A stretch of 64,000 nucleotides of DNA from DAOUKH01 sp965219875 (GCA_965219875.1 CBDCOW010000001.1:1178001-1242000), one strand, 5' to 3'. Shown: positions 42,476 through 51,675, counted from the first letter of the stretch. Program-made: numbers and translations. Notes: generated by a model from the letters alone, not told the origin.

Positions 42476-43027
42476 GTGCGAATCATCGTGGTAGGCGCGC
42501 CGGGGTCCGGCAAGGGCACCCAGGCGGCGACGTTGACCGAGGCGTTCGATATCGCCCATATCTCGTCCGGCGACCTTTTTCGCGAGGAGCAGGAGCGCGG
42601 CACCGACCTCGGGCTCCTGGCCAAGCAGTACATGGAGCGCGGCGAGTTGGTCCCCAACGAGGTCACCATCAAGATGATCCTGGGCCGCATCGAGCGACCC
42701 GACTGCGCCAAGGGCTATATCCTCGATGGCTTTCCCCGCAACCGCGAGCAGGCCGACGCCCTCGACGCCGCCCTCGTCGGCGCCGGCGCCGCGGGCATCG
42801 ACAACATCGTCTACGTCAAGGTCTCCGACGAGGAGCTGCTCAAGCGTATCGCGGGCCGGGGCCGCGCCGACGACGACGAGGCCACCGCCCGGCGTCGTCT
42901 GAACGTCTATAAAGAACAAACGGCCCCGATGATCGAGCACTACCACGCCGCCGGCCGGCTGGTCGAGGTCAACGGAGAGGCCAGTATCGAACAAGTAGGC
43001 AAAGACCTCGTGGATGCTCTAGAATAG
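42476..43027 (+). CDS. adk: adenylate kinase, short form
   Basis: Interconverts AMP and ATP with two ADP. The 183 residues start RIIVVGAPGSGKGTQAATL with the P-loop. GYILDGFPRN and the arginine-containing RRLNVYKEQTAPM are present. The LID segment is short and has no zinc cysteines. GTG start. Lies between secY and map. Confidence 0.95.
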   Translation: MRIIVVGAPGSGKGTQAATLTEAFDIAHISSGDLFREEQERGTDLGLLAKQYMERGELVPNEVTIKMILGRIERPDCAKGYILDGFPRNREQADALDAALVGAGAAGIDNIVYVKVSDEELLKRIAGRGRADDDEATARRRLNVYKEQTAPMIEHYHAAGRLVEVNGEASIEQVGKDLVDALE

Positions 43028-43037
43028 GAAGGTTTCC

Positions 43038-43856
43038 ATGAGAGTCCAACAGCCGCGCATTAAACCGACGGGCGTCATTATCAAGTCCGACGCCGAGATC
43101 GAGACGATGCGGTGGGCGGGAAAAGTTGTCGCCAAGACGATCGATAGAGTCTTGACGGCGGTGAGGCCGGGAATCACCACCAAGGAACTCGACGACATCG
43201 CATACGATACGATTACGGGCGAAGGCGCGGTCCCCTCGTTTCTGGGATACCGCGGCTTTCCCGCTTCGATTTGCACGTCGCTCAACGAGGAGGTCGTGCA
43301 CGGAATTCCGGGAAGCCGGAGGCTGGAAGACGGCGATATACTGAGCATCGATTGCGGCGCGATCGTGGACGGGTTCCACGGCGATTCCGCGGTGACGATT
43401 CCGGTGGGCGAAACCTCGGCTCTCGGTGAGGCGGTTACCGCCTGCGCCGAGGACTCACTCTACGCGGCCATCGAGCAGTGCCATGTGGGCAACCGGATGG
43501 GCGACGTCTCCGCCGCCGCGCAGGCTTGCGCCGAGGCGCGGGGCTTGGCCGTTGTAAGGGAGTATGTGGGGCACGGGATCGGACGGGACCTCCACGAGGA
43601 GCCGTCGGTCCCGAATTACGGCGAACCGGGGCGGGGCCTGCTCCTGCGGAAGGGCCTAGTCTTGGCCATTGAGCCGATGGTGAACGCGGGAGGCTGGAAG
43701 ACACGCCTGATGCCGGACGAATGGACCGTCGTCACCGAGGACGGGGCGCTCTCCGCCCATTATGAGCATACCGTGGCCATCCTCGACGATGGCCCTGAGA
43801 TTCTGACCGCGCGGCGCGATAAGGACTATGCACTAGGGAAGAATGTAGGAGCGTAA
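43038..43856 (+). CDS. map: methionine aminopeptidase, type I
   Basis: Removes the N-terminal methionine of nascent proteins. The 272 residues have the five metal ligands in order: Asp in LSIDCGAIVDGFHGDSA (two), His in YVGHGIGRDLHEEP, Glu in VLAIEPMVN and Glu in WTVVTEDGALSAHYEHT. ATG at 43038 with an AGGAAGG-like site. Next gene is infA. Confidence 0.96.
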   Translation: MRVQQPRIKPTGVIIKSDAEIETMRWAGKVVAKTIDRVLTAVRPGITTKELDDIAYDTITGEGAVPSFLGYRGFPASICTSLNEEVVHGIPGSRRLEDGDILSIDCGAIVDGFHGDSAVTIPVGETSALGEAVTACAEDSLYAAIEQCHVGNRMGDVSAAAQACAEARGLAVVREYVGHGIGRDLHEEPSVPNYGEPGRGLLLRKGLVLAIEPMVNAGGWKTRLMPDEWTVVTEDGALSAHYEHTVAILDDGPEILTARRDKDYALGKNVGA

Positions 43857-43859
43857 GGT

Positions 43860-44078
43860 TTGCCGAGAAAGCAAGCGATCGAAGTCGAGGGAACGGTATC
43901 GGAGACACTGCCCAACGCCATGTTTCGCGTCGATCTGCCCAACACTCACAAGGTGCTGGCGCACGTCTCCGGCAAGATCAGGATGAACTTCATCAAGATT
44001 CTCCCCGGCGACCGTGTGCTCGTCGAGCTCTCGCCCTACGACTTGGCCCGTGGCCGCATCACTTACCGATTCAAGTAG
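43860..44078 (+). CDS. infA: translation initiation factor IF-1
   Basis: S1-like OB-fold protein of 72 residues that occupies the A site during initiation. Contains IEVEGTVSETLPNAMFRVDL, HVSGKIRMNFIKILPGDRV and LSPYDLARGRITYRFK. TTG start, three bases after the map stop. Confidence 0.96.
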   Translation: MPRKQAIEVEGTVSETLPNAMFRVDLPNTHKVLAHVSGKIRMNFIKILPGDRVLVELSPYDLARGRITYRFK

Positions 44079-44098
44079 TACGACACAAGGAAGAGCCG

Positions 44099-44212
44099 AT
44101 GAAAGTGCGAGCATCCATAAAGCCCCGGTGCGACAAGTGCAAGGTCATTCGTCGCAAAGGGAGGCTGCGCATCATCTGCGTCAACGCGAAGCACAAGCAG
44201 CGGCAGGGCTAG
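44099..44212 (+). CDS. rpmJ: 50S ribosomal protein L36
   Basis: A 37-residue zinc-binding protein: MKVRASIKPRCDKCKVIRRK, then ICVNAKHKQRQG. Cys11, Cys14, Cys27 and His32 are the expected ligands. Typical position between infA and rpsM. Confidence 0.96.
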   Translation: MKVRASIKPRCDKCKVIRRKGRLRIICVNAKHKQRQG

Positions 44213-44233
44213 CGGGAGCGAAAGGTCGGAACT

Positions 44234-44617
44234 ATGGCTCGAATCGCGGGCGTCGACATTCCCGATAACAAGCGCGTAGAGTTCGCGGTCCGTTATATCC
44301 ACGGCATCGGGCCCACGCGGGCGAAGGCGATCGTGGAGCGGGTCGGCTTGGACGGCAACCCGCGTGTCAAAGACCTCACTGAGGACGAGTTGAACCGCGT
44401 CCGCGCCGCTATCGACGGAAGCGGTTATCTCATCGAAGGCGATCTCCGACGGGAGACCAGCCAGAACATCCGCCGGCTCATCGACATCGGCAGCTACCGG
44501 GGCTTCCGGCACCGCCGCGCCCTCCCCGTGCGGGGCCAGCGGACGAAGACGAACGCGCGGACGAAGCGCGGCGCCAAGCGCACCGTCGCCGGCAGGCGGC
44601 GGGCAGCGAAGAAGTAA
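44234..44617 (+). CDS. rpsM: 30S ribosomal protein S13
   Basis: Head protein that contacts P-site tRNA and bridges to the 50S subunit. The 127 residues start MARIAGVDIPDNKRVEFAV and include YIHGIGPTRAK, SYRGFRHRRALPVRGQR and TKTNARTKRGAKRTV. Confidence 0.97.
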   Translation: MARIAGVDIPDNKRVEFAVRYIHGIGPTRAKAIVERVGLDGNPRVKDLTEDELNRVRAAIDGSGYLIEGDLRRETSQNIRRLIDIGSYRGFRHRRALPVRGQRTKTNARTKRGAKRTVAGRRRAAKK

Positions 44618-44649
44618 ACACCGCCGGACACGGCTGAGGCAAGAAGGCT

Positions 44650-45036
44650 ATGGCGAAGAAACAACGAGCGCGTAAGCGCGAACGAAGGAACGTGCCCCAC
44701 GGCCGCGCCTACATCCAATCGACGTTCAACAACACCCGAGTGACCCTCACCGATCTTGCGGGCAACGTGATCTCGTGGGGGAGCTCCGGCGCCGTCGGCT
44801 TCAAGGGCTCGCGCAAGGGGACCGCCTTCGCGGCCCAACGCGCCGCCGAGGAAGCCGCCAAGCGCGGCATGGAAAACGGCATGCGGCAGGTGGAAGTCAT
44901 GGTGCGCGGGCCGGGATCGGGCCGTGAGGCCGCGATCCGGTCGCTTCAGGCGTCGGGAATCCAGGTCACCCGCATCCGCGACGTGACGCCGATTCCCCAC
45001 AACGGCGTACGGGCGCGCAAGAAGCGCCGCGTCTAA
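44650..45036 (+). CDS. rpsK: 30S ribosomal protein S11
   Basis: Platform protein near the mRNA exit. The 128 residues contain GRAYIQSTFNNTRVTLTD, GNVISWGSSGAVGFKGSRKG and VMVRGPGSGREAAIRSL with the VTPIPHNGVRARKKRRV end. Confidence 0.97.
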   Translation: MAKKQRARKRERRNVPHGRAYIQSTFNNTRVTLTDLAGNVISWGSSGAVGFKGSRKGTAFAAQRAAEEAAKRGMENGMRQVEVMVRGPGSGREAAIRSLQASGIQVTRIRDVTPIPHNGVRARKKRRV

Positions 45037-45068
45037 GGCTTCGGACCAAGGGAAACCAAGGAGGCAAG

Positions 45069-45698
45069 GTGGCCAGATATACCGGCCCCGTCTGTCGGCT
45101 CTGCCGCAGGACGGGAGAGAAGCTGTTCCTTAAGGGCGAGCGCTGTCTCACCCCTAAGTGCGCTATCGAGAAGCGGAGCAATCCTCCGGGACAGCATGGC
45201 GCCTCCCGGCGTCGGCGCGTCTCGGAGCACGGTACGCAACTTAAAGAGAAGAAGCGGGCGCGCTCGATCTACGGCGTGCTTGAGCACCAGTTCTACAGGT
45301 ATTACGAAGAGGCCTCGCGAAAGTCCGGCGTGACCGGCGAGCATCTGCTTCAGTTCCTAGAGCGCCGGCTCGACAACGTGGTCTATCGCCTCGGCTTTGC
45401 CGAGTCGCGGGCCCAGGCCCGTCAGGCCGTCCGCCACCGCCACATGACGGTGAACGGGCGGCGGGTCGACATCCCGTCGTTCCGGGTCAAAGAGGGTGAT
45501 GTGATCGGGTGGACCGAGCGTGCCCGAAACACGGAACTTTACAAGATGATTGTGGCCGACCTGCGGCGCAAACCCCTTCCGAAATGGCTCTCGATCGATA
45601 CCGAGGCTGTCACCGGCAAGGTCGAGGCGCTGCCCGAACCGTCCGAGATGGACGTGAAGGTCGATGACCGCATGATCGTAGAGTTCTATGCTCGGTAG
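45069..45698 (+). CDS. rpsD: 30S ribosomal protein S4, zinc form
   Basis: Assembly initiator of the 30S body. The 209 residues start RYTGPVCRLCRRTGEKLFLK, with Cys9, Cys12, Cys26 and Cys31 forming a zinc site. The S4 RNA-binding fold is LERRLDNVVYRLGFAESRA, then RHMTVNGRRVDIPS. GTG start. Confidence 0.96.
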   Translation: MARYTGPVCRLCRRTGEKLFLKGERCLTPKCAIEKRSNPPGQHGASRRRRVSEHGTQLKEKKRARSIYGVLEHQFYRYYEEASRKSGVTGEHLLQFLERRLDNVVYRLGFAESRAQARQAVRHRHMTVNGRRVDIPSFRVKEGDVIGWTERARNTELYKMIVADLRRKPLPKWLSIDTEAVTGKVEALPEPSEMDVKVDDRMIVEFYAR

Positions 45699-45709
45699 GA
45701 GTACTTAGC

Positions 45710-46939
45710 GTGACGATCGGCATTGAGCCAGGCCCCGAAGTTCCAATACTAGGCCCCGAAGCGGCGCCAATAGTTGAAGTCCCCGCGACGCCCACGATCG
45801 AGGCGGAGGAGTTGGCCGACGATTACGGCAAGTTCGTGGCTGAGCCCCTTGAACGGGGCTTCGGCGCCACGTTGGGCAACGCCCTCCGGCGCGTGCTGCT
45901 GAACTCGCTGCTCGGCTCGGCGGTCCACGCCGTCCGCATCGACGGCGTCCAGCACGAGTACTCGACGCTGCCCGGCATCCGCGAGGACGTAACCGAGATC
46001 ATCCTCAACATCAAGGGCGTCCGCCTCCGCGGCCACTCCGACCGCCCGGGGACGCTTCGGCTCGACGTGCAGGGGCCTGGGCAGGTCACCGCGGGCGACA
46101 TTCAGCCCTCGGCGGACTACGACATCGTGAACCCCGAGGCCTACATCGCGAGCCTCAGTAGCGCCGATGCCCGGCTCTCCATGGACCTGCACGTCGAACA
46201 GGGCAAGGGCTACAAGGCCGCCACGCCCGTCGAGGACGCGCCGATTGGCGTCCTCCCCGTCGATGCGATCTACACACCCTCCAAGCGGGTGAACTACCAC
46301 GTCGAAAAGACGCGCGTGGGCCAGATTACGGACTACGAGAAGCTGACCATCGATATCTGGACCGACGGCTCGAAGAGCCCGCTGGAGGCGATGCGCGAGT
46401 CGGCCCAGCTGCTCGTCGAGTCGTTCGGCATGTTCGCCGGCATCGGCCTAGATGCAGAGGAGGGCCGCAAGGGCCTGCTTATCGGCGTGTCCAGAGAGCA
46501 CTACAACATGCCGGTTGAGAAGCTCGATCTGTCCGTGCGCACGCTGAACTGCCTGAAGCGCGGTAAGATCGACATGGTCGGCGAGATACTGGACAAGAGC
46601 CGCGAAGAGCTGCTCCAAATCAAGAACTTCGGCGAGAAGTCACTCGACGAGCTCAGCGAGCGCCTCGCCGCGCTCGGCATCGTCACTGCCGACGAGGCCG
46701 CCGACGACGTCACGGCCCTTGGCGACGAGGCCGACGCGGCCGTCGACGTCTTGGACCTGCCCAGGTCATTCGGGCCCGACGACGAGCCCCCCGCGCGCGA
46801 GCCAGCGCCTGAGGACGATGAGGCCGAGTCGGAGAAGCCCCGGAGGCTCGGCGCGGAGCCGGTGAAGGACCTCTCGGCCCTCCGCGCCCTGCTCGGCGAA
46901 GAGAACAAGGGCACGGCGAACGAAACGGAAACGGAATAG
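45710..46939 (+). CDS. rpoA: RNA polymerase alpha subunit with C-terminal extension
   Basis: Assembly scaffold of RNA polymerase. Residues 1-250 form the N-terminal domain (EPLERGFGATLGNALRRVLL, YSTLPGIREDVTEI). The C-terminal DNA- and activator-binding domain has LSVRTLNCLKRGKIDMVGEI and IKNFGEKSLDELSERLAALG, ending near 325. An extra acidic tail of about 80 residues follows, with a short predicted helix (SALRALLGEEN) at the end. Family length is about 310-340; this is 409. GTG start. Confidence 0.96.
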   Translation: MTIGIEPGPEVPILGPEAAPIVEVPATPTIEAEELADDYGKFVAEPLERGFGATLGNALRRVLLNSLLGSAVHAVRIDGVQHEYSTLPGIREDVTEIILNIKGVRLRGHSDRPGTLRLDVQGPGQVTAGDIQPSADYDIVNPEAYIASLSSADARLSMDLHVEQGKGYKAATPVEDAPIGVLPVDAIYTPSKRVNYHVEKTRVGQITDYEKLTIDIWTDGSKSPLEAMRESAQLLVESFGMFAGIGLDAEEGRKGLLIGVSREHYNMPVEKLDLSVRTLNCLKRGKIDMVGEILDKSREELLQIKNFGEKSLDELSERLAALGIVTADEAADDVTALGDEADAAVDVLDLPRSFGPDDEPPAREPAPEDDEAESEKPRRLGAEPVKDLSALRALLGEENKGTANETETE

Positions 46940-46948
46940 GGACTGGCA

Positions 46949-47299
46949 ATGAGACATCGAAAGGCAGGGCGGCGCCTCGGGAGAAGCTCGACGCACCGTC
47001 GCGCGCTCTTCCGTAATCAGGTCACCGACTTGCTTCGCCACGAGAAGCTCGTCACCACGGAAGCCAAGGCGAAAGAAGTCCGAGGCCTTGCCGAGCGGAT
47101 GATAACGCTCGGCAAGAAGGGCGAGCTTTCCCACCGGCGGCGCGCGCTGGCGTACATCTTCGACACCGGCGTCGTCAAGAAACTGTTCGACGAAATCGCG
47201 CCCCGTTACGAGGAGCGGGCCGGCGGCTACACCCGCCTGACCAAGCTCGGCCCCCGCAAGGGCGATATGGCGCCAATGGCGCAAGTGGAGCTCGTCTAA
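46949..47299 (+). CDS. rplQ: 50S ribosomal protein L17
   Basis: Protein of 116 residues near the tunnel exit. Starts MRHRKAGRRLGRSSTHRRAL and contains FRNQVTDLLRHEKLVTTEAKAKEVR-type sequence and the TRLTKLGPRKGDMAPMAQVEL end. Typical position after rpoA. Confidence 0.96.
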   Translation: MRHRKAGRRLGRSSTHRRALFRNQVTDLLRHEKLVTTEAKAKEVRGLAERMITLGKKGELSHRRRALAYIFDTGVVKKLFDEIAPRYEERAGGYTRLTKLGPRKGDMAPMAQVELV

Positions 47300-47312
47300 C
47301 CGCGAGCCCGCG

Positions 47313-48125
47313 ATGCACCTTAAGAAAATCGCCCTGATCGTCGAGTACGACGGGGCGCAATATCACGGCTTCCAGCTCCAGGCCGGTTTGCCGACGGTCC
47401 AGGGTGAGATCGAACGGGCCATCGCGGCTTTCACCGGCGAGACCCTCCGCGTCGCCTGCGCCAGCCGCACCGACGCCGGCGTCTCCGCCGCGGGCCAGGT
47501 GGTCACGTTCCGCAGCGCCTCCCGCCACGGCCCCGAGACGTTCACGCGGGCGCTCAACCACTACCTTCGCGACGACGTCGCGGTCCTCGACGCCTCCGAG
47601 ATCCCGATGGACTACGACGTGCGGGTCCGGGCCAGCGCCCGCGAGTACCGCTACCTCGTCCTCAACCGCCGCGCACCTTCCCCTATCATGCGCAACCGTG
47701 CCTACTGGATTCCCGCCCAGCTCGACTTCGACGCGATGCGGAGCGCCGCGGCGCTCTTCCTTGGCGAGCACGACTTCGTCCCCTTCGCCGGGCCCGACCT
47801 TCCCCCCAAGGCCCGTACGCGCAAGACGCTCACCCGCTCGGAGTTGGCCCGCGACGGCGACCTCATCACCTTCGACGTGATCGGGGACTCGTTCCTCCAC
47901 CAGCAGGTGCGCCGCATGGCCGGCGCCGTCGTCGAGGTGGGGCTCGGCAAGGTCAGCCTCGCCGAGCTCGAACGGGTACGGGACTGCGGCGAACGAGGCG
48001 CCGCCGGCCCTACGCTTCCGGCCCACGGCCTCACCCTCCTAGCCGTGCGGCTACCAGAATTGGATGCTCCGCGGAACGCCGCGAACGAAACACGAACCAC
48101 AGTCTTAATCGGACCAACATCATGA
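47313..48125 (+). CDS. truA: tRNA pseudouridine(38-40) synthase
   Basis: Modifies U38-U40 in the tRNA anticodon stem. The 270 residues have EYDGAQYHGFQLQAGLPTVQ, the catalytic aspartate in ASRTDAGVSAAGQV, and SFLHQQVRRMAGAVVEVG. The stop overlaps the rplM start. A common neighbour of rplQ and rplM. Confidence 0.95.
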   Translation: MHLKKIALIVEYDGAQYHGFQLQAGLPTVQGEIERAIAAFTGETLRVACASRTDAGVSAAGQVVTFRSASRHGPETFTRALNHYLRDDVAVLDASEIPMDYDVRVRASAREYRYLVLNRRAPSPIMRNRAYWIPAQLDFDAMRSAAALFLGEHDFVPFAGPDLPPKARTRKTLTRSELARDGDLITFDVIGDSFLHQQVRRMAGAVVEVGLGKVSLAELERVRDCGERGAAGPTLPAHGLTLLAVRLPELDAPRNAANETRTTVLIGPTS

Positions 48126-48844
48126 ATACCTCACAACCGACCTACTCCCCTCGGGCCGCCGAGATCGAACGGAATTGGCGCGTCATCGACGCGGCTAACC
48201 GTCCGTTGGGCCGCGTCGCCTCCGAGGCCGCCCACATCCTCCGCGGCAAGGACAAGCCCTCGTTCACCCCGCACATGGACGTGGGGGACTTCGTCGTCAT
48301 CGTCAACGCGGCGAAGATCAGGGTGAGCGGCGCGAAGCACACCGACAAGACCTACTACTCGCACAGTGGCTACCCCGGCGGCCTCAAGTCCCTCTCCTTC
48401 GACAGCATGATGGAGAAGTCGCCGCGCCGCGTGATGGAGTATGCCGTCTGGGGAATGCTCCCCAAGGGCCCCTTGGGACGCCGTCTTCTGGGCAAGCTCA
48501 AGGTCTATGCGGAAGACACTCATCCCCACGGCGCGCAGATCAAGGACCTCTCCCGCCCCGACCGCGCCGGCAAGCCGAAGAAGAAGCCGAGACCGACGAA
48601 GGCCGAGCGAACCGCCCTGCGTGAAGACGAGCCGGTGATGGAGTCCCCCGCCGCGGTACCCGATGCTGAAGAGGACTTGGTGGAGAACGAAGCGGCGCCC
48701 ATCGCCGAGGCCGAAGACGCCGGCGAGGAAATGGACGCGGCGGACGGGGCCGAGGAAGCCGTCGCGGAGTCGGCGCCCGATGAACAGGAGCCCGAAGAAG
48801 AGACCGACAAGACCGACGAAACGAACAAAGAGAGCGGCGCATGA
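48122..48844 (+). CDS. rplM: 50S ribosomal protein L13 with long acidic tail
   Basis: Early-assembly 50S protein. Residues 1-140 are L13 (VIDAANRPLGRVASEAAHIL, DKTYYSHSGYPGGLKS, WGMLPKGPLGRRLLGKLKVY). Residues 141-240 are an extra segment, first basic (KPKKKPRPTKAERT), then strongly acidic with many Glu, Ala and Asp. The usual length is about 145. The open frame and ATGA overlap with rpsI show the tail is translated. Confidence 0.95.
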   Translation: MNTSQPTYSPRAAEIERNWRVIDAANRPLGRVASEAAHILRGKDKPSFTPHMDVGDFVVIVNAAKIRVSGAKHTDKTYYSHSGYPGGLKSLSFDSMMEKSPRRVMEYAVWGMLPKGPLGRRLLGKLKVYAEDTHPHGAQIKDLSRPDRAGKPKKKPRPTKAERTALREDEPVMESPAAVPDAEEDLVENEAAPIAEAEDAGEEMDAADGAEEAVAESAPDEQEPEEETDKTDETNKESGA

Positions 48845-49248
48845 CTACTGGACAGCCTCAGCAGCAGTACAACTCCGGCACCGGCCGGCGCAAAGAAGCG
48901 ATAGCCCAGGTGCGTATAGTGCCCGGCAGCGGTGCCGTGGTCGTCAACGGCAAACCCTTGGAATCGGCGATCCCGCTCCCTGGGCTCCAGGTCCACGCCA
49001 TCGAGCCGCTGCGCGTCACCAATAACGCCAACCGCTATAACGCGATGATCAAGGTCAAGGGCGGCGGCGTCTCGGCACAGGCCGGCGCCATTCGCCACGG
49101 CCTCGCCCGCGCCCTCCTCGATTCCGACGACGGCCTGCGCTCCGTCCTTCGGCGCGCGGGCATGCTCACCCGCGACCCCAGGATCAAAGAGCGCAAGAAG
49201 TACGGCCTGAAGCGCGCCCGCAAGGCGCCGCAGTGGACCAAGCGCTAG
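48841..49248 (+). CDS. rpsI: 30S ribosomal protein S9
   Basis: Head protein whose C-terminal tail reaches the P-site tRNA. The 135 residues contain GTGRRKEAIAQVRIVPGSGA, IKVKGGGVSAQAGAIRHGLA and the end KYGLKRARKAPQWTKR with the conserved final arginine. Last gene of the ribosomal run. Confidence 0.97.
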   Translation: MTTGQPQQQYNSGTGRRKEAIAQVRIVPGSGAVVVNGKPLESAIPLPGLQVHAIEPLRVTNNANRYNAMIKVKGGGVSAQAGAIRHGLARALLDSDDGLRSVLRRAGMLTRDPRIKERKKYGLKRARKAPQWTKR

Positions 49249-49254
49249 CCGCCT

Positions 49255-49395
49255 GACCGCCGTGTCGCCCGCTCCCCCTCCCTCCGGCCTCTCCCCCTTT
49301 TAGGGGAGACTGAGAGAGGGCACGCGCCGATAGGCGCGCGGGCGCCCGGAGGACGCCGCTCCCTCCCGTAGGGGCGATTCGCGAATCGCCCACTC
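49255..49395. repeat. interspersed repeat modules after rpsI
   Basis: Contains a CTCCCC CTTTTA GGGGAG hairpin (around 49291-49308), GAGAGGGCACGCGCCGATAGG (an inverted copy of the 3208 and 17413 blocks) and the GGGCGATTCGCGAATCGCCC palindrome near 49372. The hairpin could end transcription of the ribosomal run, but no T-tract follows. Confidence 0.55.
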
Positions 49396-49431
49396 CCGTA
49401 CCCCGGCGCGAGGGAAGGCCGGAAGGGCCGC

Positions 49432-50616
49432 CTAGCTTCGCGGCAGGCCCTGCCCGCGGGTGGCGATGATGTTGCGCTGGATCTCCGACGTCCCCGCCGC
49501 GATCGTCACCGATATCGAGCTGAGGTACTGCGTCAGTGCGCGGCCCTCCATCGGCGCGCGGACGCCGTCGGTCACCTGGCCCGCCATGCCCGCGATCCGC
49601 AGCGCGGCTTGGGCGGCCCGCTGCTGCGTCTCCGAGCCGAACACCTTGGCCACCGACGCCTCCTGGTTCGGCACCAGACCCCGGCTCTGCATCCACGCCA
49701 CGCGGTAGGCGAAACTGCGCTGGATGGCGACCTGCACCGCGATATCGGCGGCCAGATGCCGGGCGATGGGGTCGCGGGCCCACGCCTGCCCCGCGGCGCG
49801 GCCCTGCTCGAGGAATCGCTCCATGAGTGCCAGTGTCTTGCGCGAGTAGGCCGCGTAGGTGATGCCCGACCGCTCGAAGTCGAGCGCCGTGGCCACGATG
49901 TACCACCCCTGGTTCTCCCCGCCCACCAGGTTCTCCGCCGGCACGCGCGCGTTATCGAAATAGATCTCGTTGAACGAGTGTTGCCCCGCCATGTTGATGA
50001 TGGTGCGGGTCTGCACGCCCGGCGTCGCCATGTCTACCAGGAACACGCTGATGCCCTTGTGCTTCGGAGCCTCGAAGTCCGTCCGCGCCGCCAGCCAGCA
50101 CCAGCCCGATACGTGGGCGCCGCTCGTCCACGTCTTCTGCCCGTTCAGCACGTAGGAGTCGCCGTCCTTCTCCGCGCGCGCCTGGAGCGCCGCTAGGTCG
50201 GAGCCCGCGCCGGGCTCGCTGTAGCCGGTGCACCACCACGCCTCGGCGTTGGCGATGGGTGGCAGGTAGGCGCGCTTTTGTTCATCGCTCCCGTGCAGGA
50301 TCAACGTCGGCCCCACCCACTGCGTCCCGCCGATTCCCATCGTCGTCCCCGGGACGCCGGCGAACATCGTCTCTTCTTGAAAGATGGCCTGCTCGATCAC
50401 GCTCCGGCCCTGCCCACCGTACGCCTCGGGCCACGCCAGCGTGAGCCAGCCCTTCTCCGCGAGCTGCTTCGCCGTCTGCTGCGTCAGTTCCCAGAAACGC
50501 GGGTCGAACTGCTCCTCGCGGTCCACCCCGAACCCGCCCGGCGGCGCATGCTCCGCGATCCACTCCCGGACTTCGGCCCGAAAGGCTTCCTCTTCCGCCG
50601 ATAGGCGAAAGTCCAT
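49432..50616 (-). CDS. acyl-CoA dehydrogenase
   Basis: A 394-residue flavoprotein, paralogue of the enzyme at 19026-20201. It opens MDFRLSAEEEAFRAEVREWI and has WCTGYSEPGAGSDLAALQA in the flavin site, YVLNGQKTWTSGAHVSGWC, and the end TIAAGTSEIQRNIIATRGQGLP. The ATG at 50616 has an AGGGGGAG site. It is the last gene of the long minus-strand run that begins with mtnA. Substrate unknown; family members act on fatty acyl-, branched- or aryl-acyl-CoAs. Confidence 0.92.
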   Translation of the reverse strand: MDFRLSAEEEAFRAEVREWIAEHAPPGGFGVDREEQFDPRFWELTQQTAKQLAEKGWLTLAWPEAYGGQGRSVIEQAIFQEETMFAGVPGTTMGIGGTQWVGPTLILHGSDEQKRAYLPPIANAEAWWCTGYSEPGAGSDLAALQARAEKDGDSYVLNGQKTWTSGAHVSGWCWLAARTDFEAPKHKGISVFLVDMATPGVQTRTIINMAGQHSFNEIYFDNARVPAENLVGGENQGWYIVATALDFERSGITYAAYSRKTLALMERFLEQGRAAGQAWARDPIARHLAADIAVQVAIQRSFAYRVAWMQSRGLVPNQEASVAKVFGSETQQRAAQAALRIAGMAGQVTDGVRAPMEGRALTQYLSSISVTIAAGTSEIQRNIIATRGQGLPRS

Positions 50617-50628
50617 CTCTCCCCCTGG

Positions 50629-51675
50629 CTAGTCCGAAAGCCGGGCTTTGATCCACTCGATGTTGGGCATCGGCGATGGGTCCACGCCCCGCAGCAGCCC
50701 GAGATAGTAGCTGAAGTAGTCGCCGAGCAAGATCGCCGTCATCACCTGCGCCAGCGGCGACTCGCTGCGCGCCTCCGGCTGCTCGAACGGTACGCCCTCG
50801 CGCGCCAGCACCTCGGCGGTGAGCTTGAAGCGGTCGGCGATGCGCTGGTAGTAGAGCGTCGAGCGCAACAGGACCACGAACACCGCGCCGGGCTCCGGTT
50901 TCCGAAGGCCCTCGATGGTGTTATGGTGCAGCTCCGGCACTTCCTCGGCGAAGGCCCACGACTTCGCGTTCTCGGCCACCTGGGTCTTCCAGCGCCGCGC
51001 CGCCGGGCGGAGGTGCTGCGCCCCAACGATCAGCGCGGCACGGTCCCCGATCTTGGATGCCAACTGCTTGGCGGGATTGCCGTCTACCGGCGTGTTGGGG
51101 TGAATCGCTTCGCCGAGCTTGTGGAGCTCGTCGATGGCGCCGCCCGCGTCCCGTGCCGGCGCAAGCTCCAGTCCTTGCAGTATGCCCAGGAGGGCGAAGA
51201 TGCTCCATCCGACGCTGCAGCGAGGCGGGCCTTCGAAGGAGAACGTGAGGACGGGCGCGCCGCGCGCCTCAGCGAGCTGCGCCAGGTCGCCCCCGGTGGT
51301 AATCGCCAGACACCGCGCGCCGCGGATCATGGCGTAGTCCAGAGCGGAGAGCGCCTCTTCCGTGTTGCCGGAGAAACTCGACGCGATGAAGAGCGTGCGG
51401 CGGTCGACTTCGAACTCCGGCGTGTAGTCGCGCACCACTTCCAACGGCGTCCCACGGTCGAATGATTGCAGCGCCGCGGCCACGTCGCCGGCGAGCGCCG
51501 AGCTTCCCATACCGGCCACCAGCACCCGCTCGGCCCTTCGGTAGTCCCTCGGCAGGGTGAAGCCCCTCGCCGCCGCGTAGCCCTCTGCGCAATGCTCGGG
51601 CATCGCCTCGATGAGCCGGCCCATTCCGCTCGGGTCGAGCTGCGCGTAGACGCTGGGATCGTCGAGCGGCTGCAT
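50629..51675 (-). CDS. bifunctional phosphoglucose/phosphomannose isomerase-like SIS-domain protein
   Basis: With the ATG at 51675, two bases after the upstream stop, the protein has 348 residues. Two SIS domains are seen: AERVLVAGMGSSALAGDVAA and FIASSFSGNTEEALSALDYA in the first, then GAQHLRPAARRWKTQVAENAK and the PELHHNTIEGL segment with the catalytic His/Glu region of the PGI/PMI family. The longer frame to 51795 would overlap the mutase. Next to a phosphomannomutase, it probably links fructose-6-phosphate to mannose-6-phosphate. Confidence 0.88.
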   Translation of the reverse strand: MQPLDDPSVYAQLDPSGMGRLIEAMPEHCAEGYAAARGFTLPRDYRRAERVLVAGMGSSALAGDVAAALQSFDRGTPLEVVRDYTPEFEVDRRTLFIASSFSGNTEEALSALDYAMIRGARCLAITTGGDLAQLAEARGAPVLTFSFEGPPRCSVGWSIFALLGILQGLELAPARDAGGAIDELHKLGEAIHPNTPVDGNPAKQLASKIGDRAALIVGAQHLRPAARRWKTQVAENAKSWAFAEEVPELHHNTIEGLRKPEPGAVFVVLLRSTLYYQRIADRFKLTAEVLAREGVPFEQPEARSESPLAQVMTAILLGDYFSYYLGLLRGVDPSPMPNIEWIKARLSD

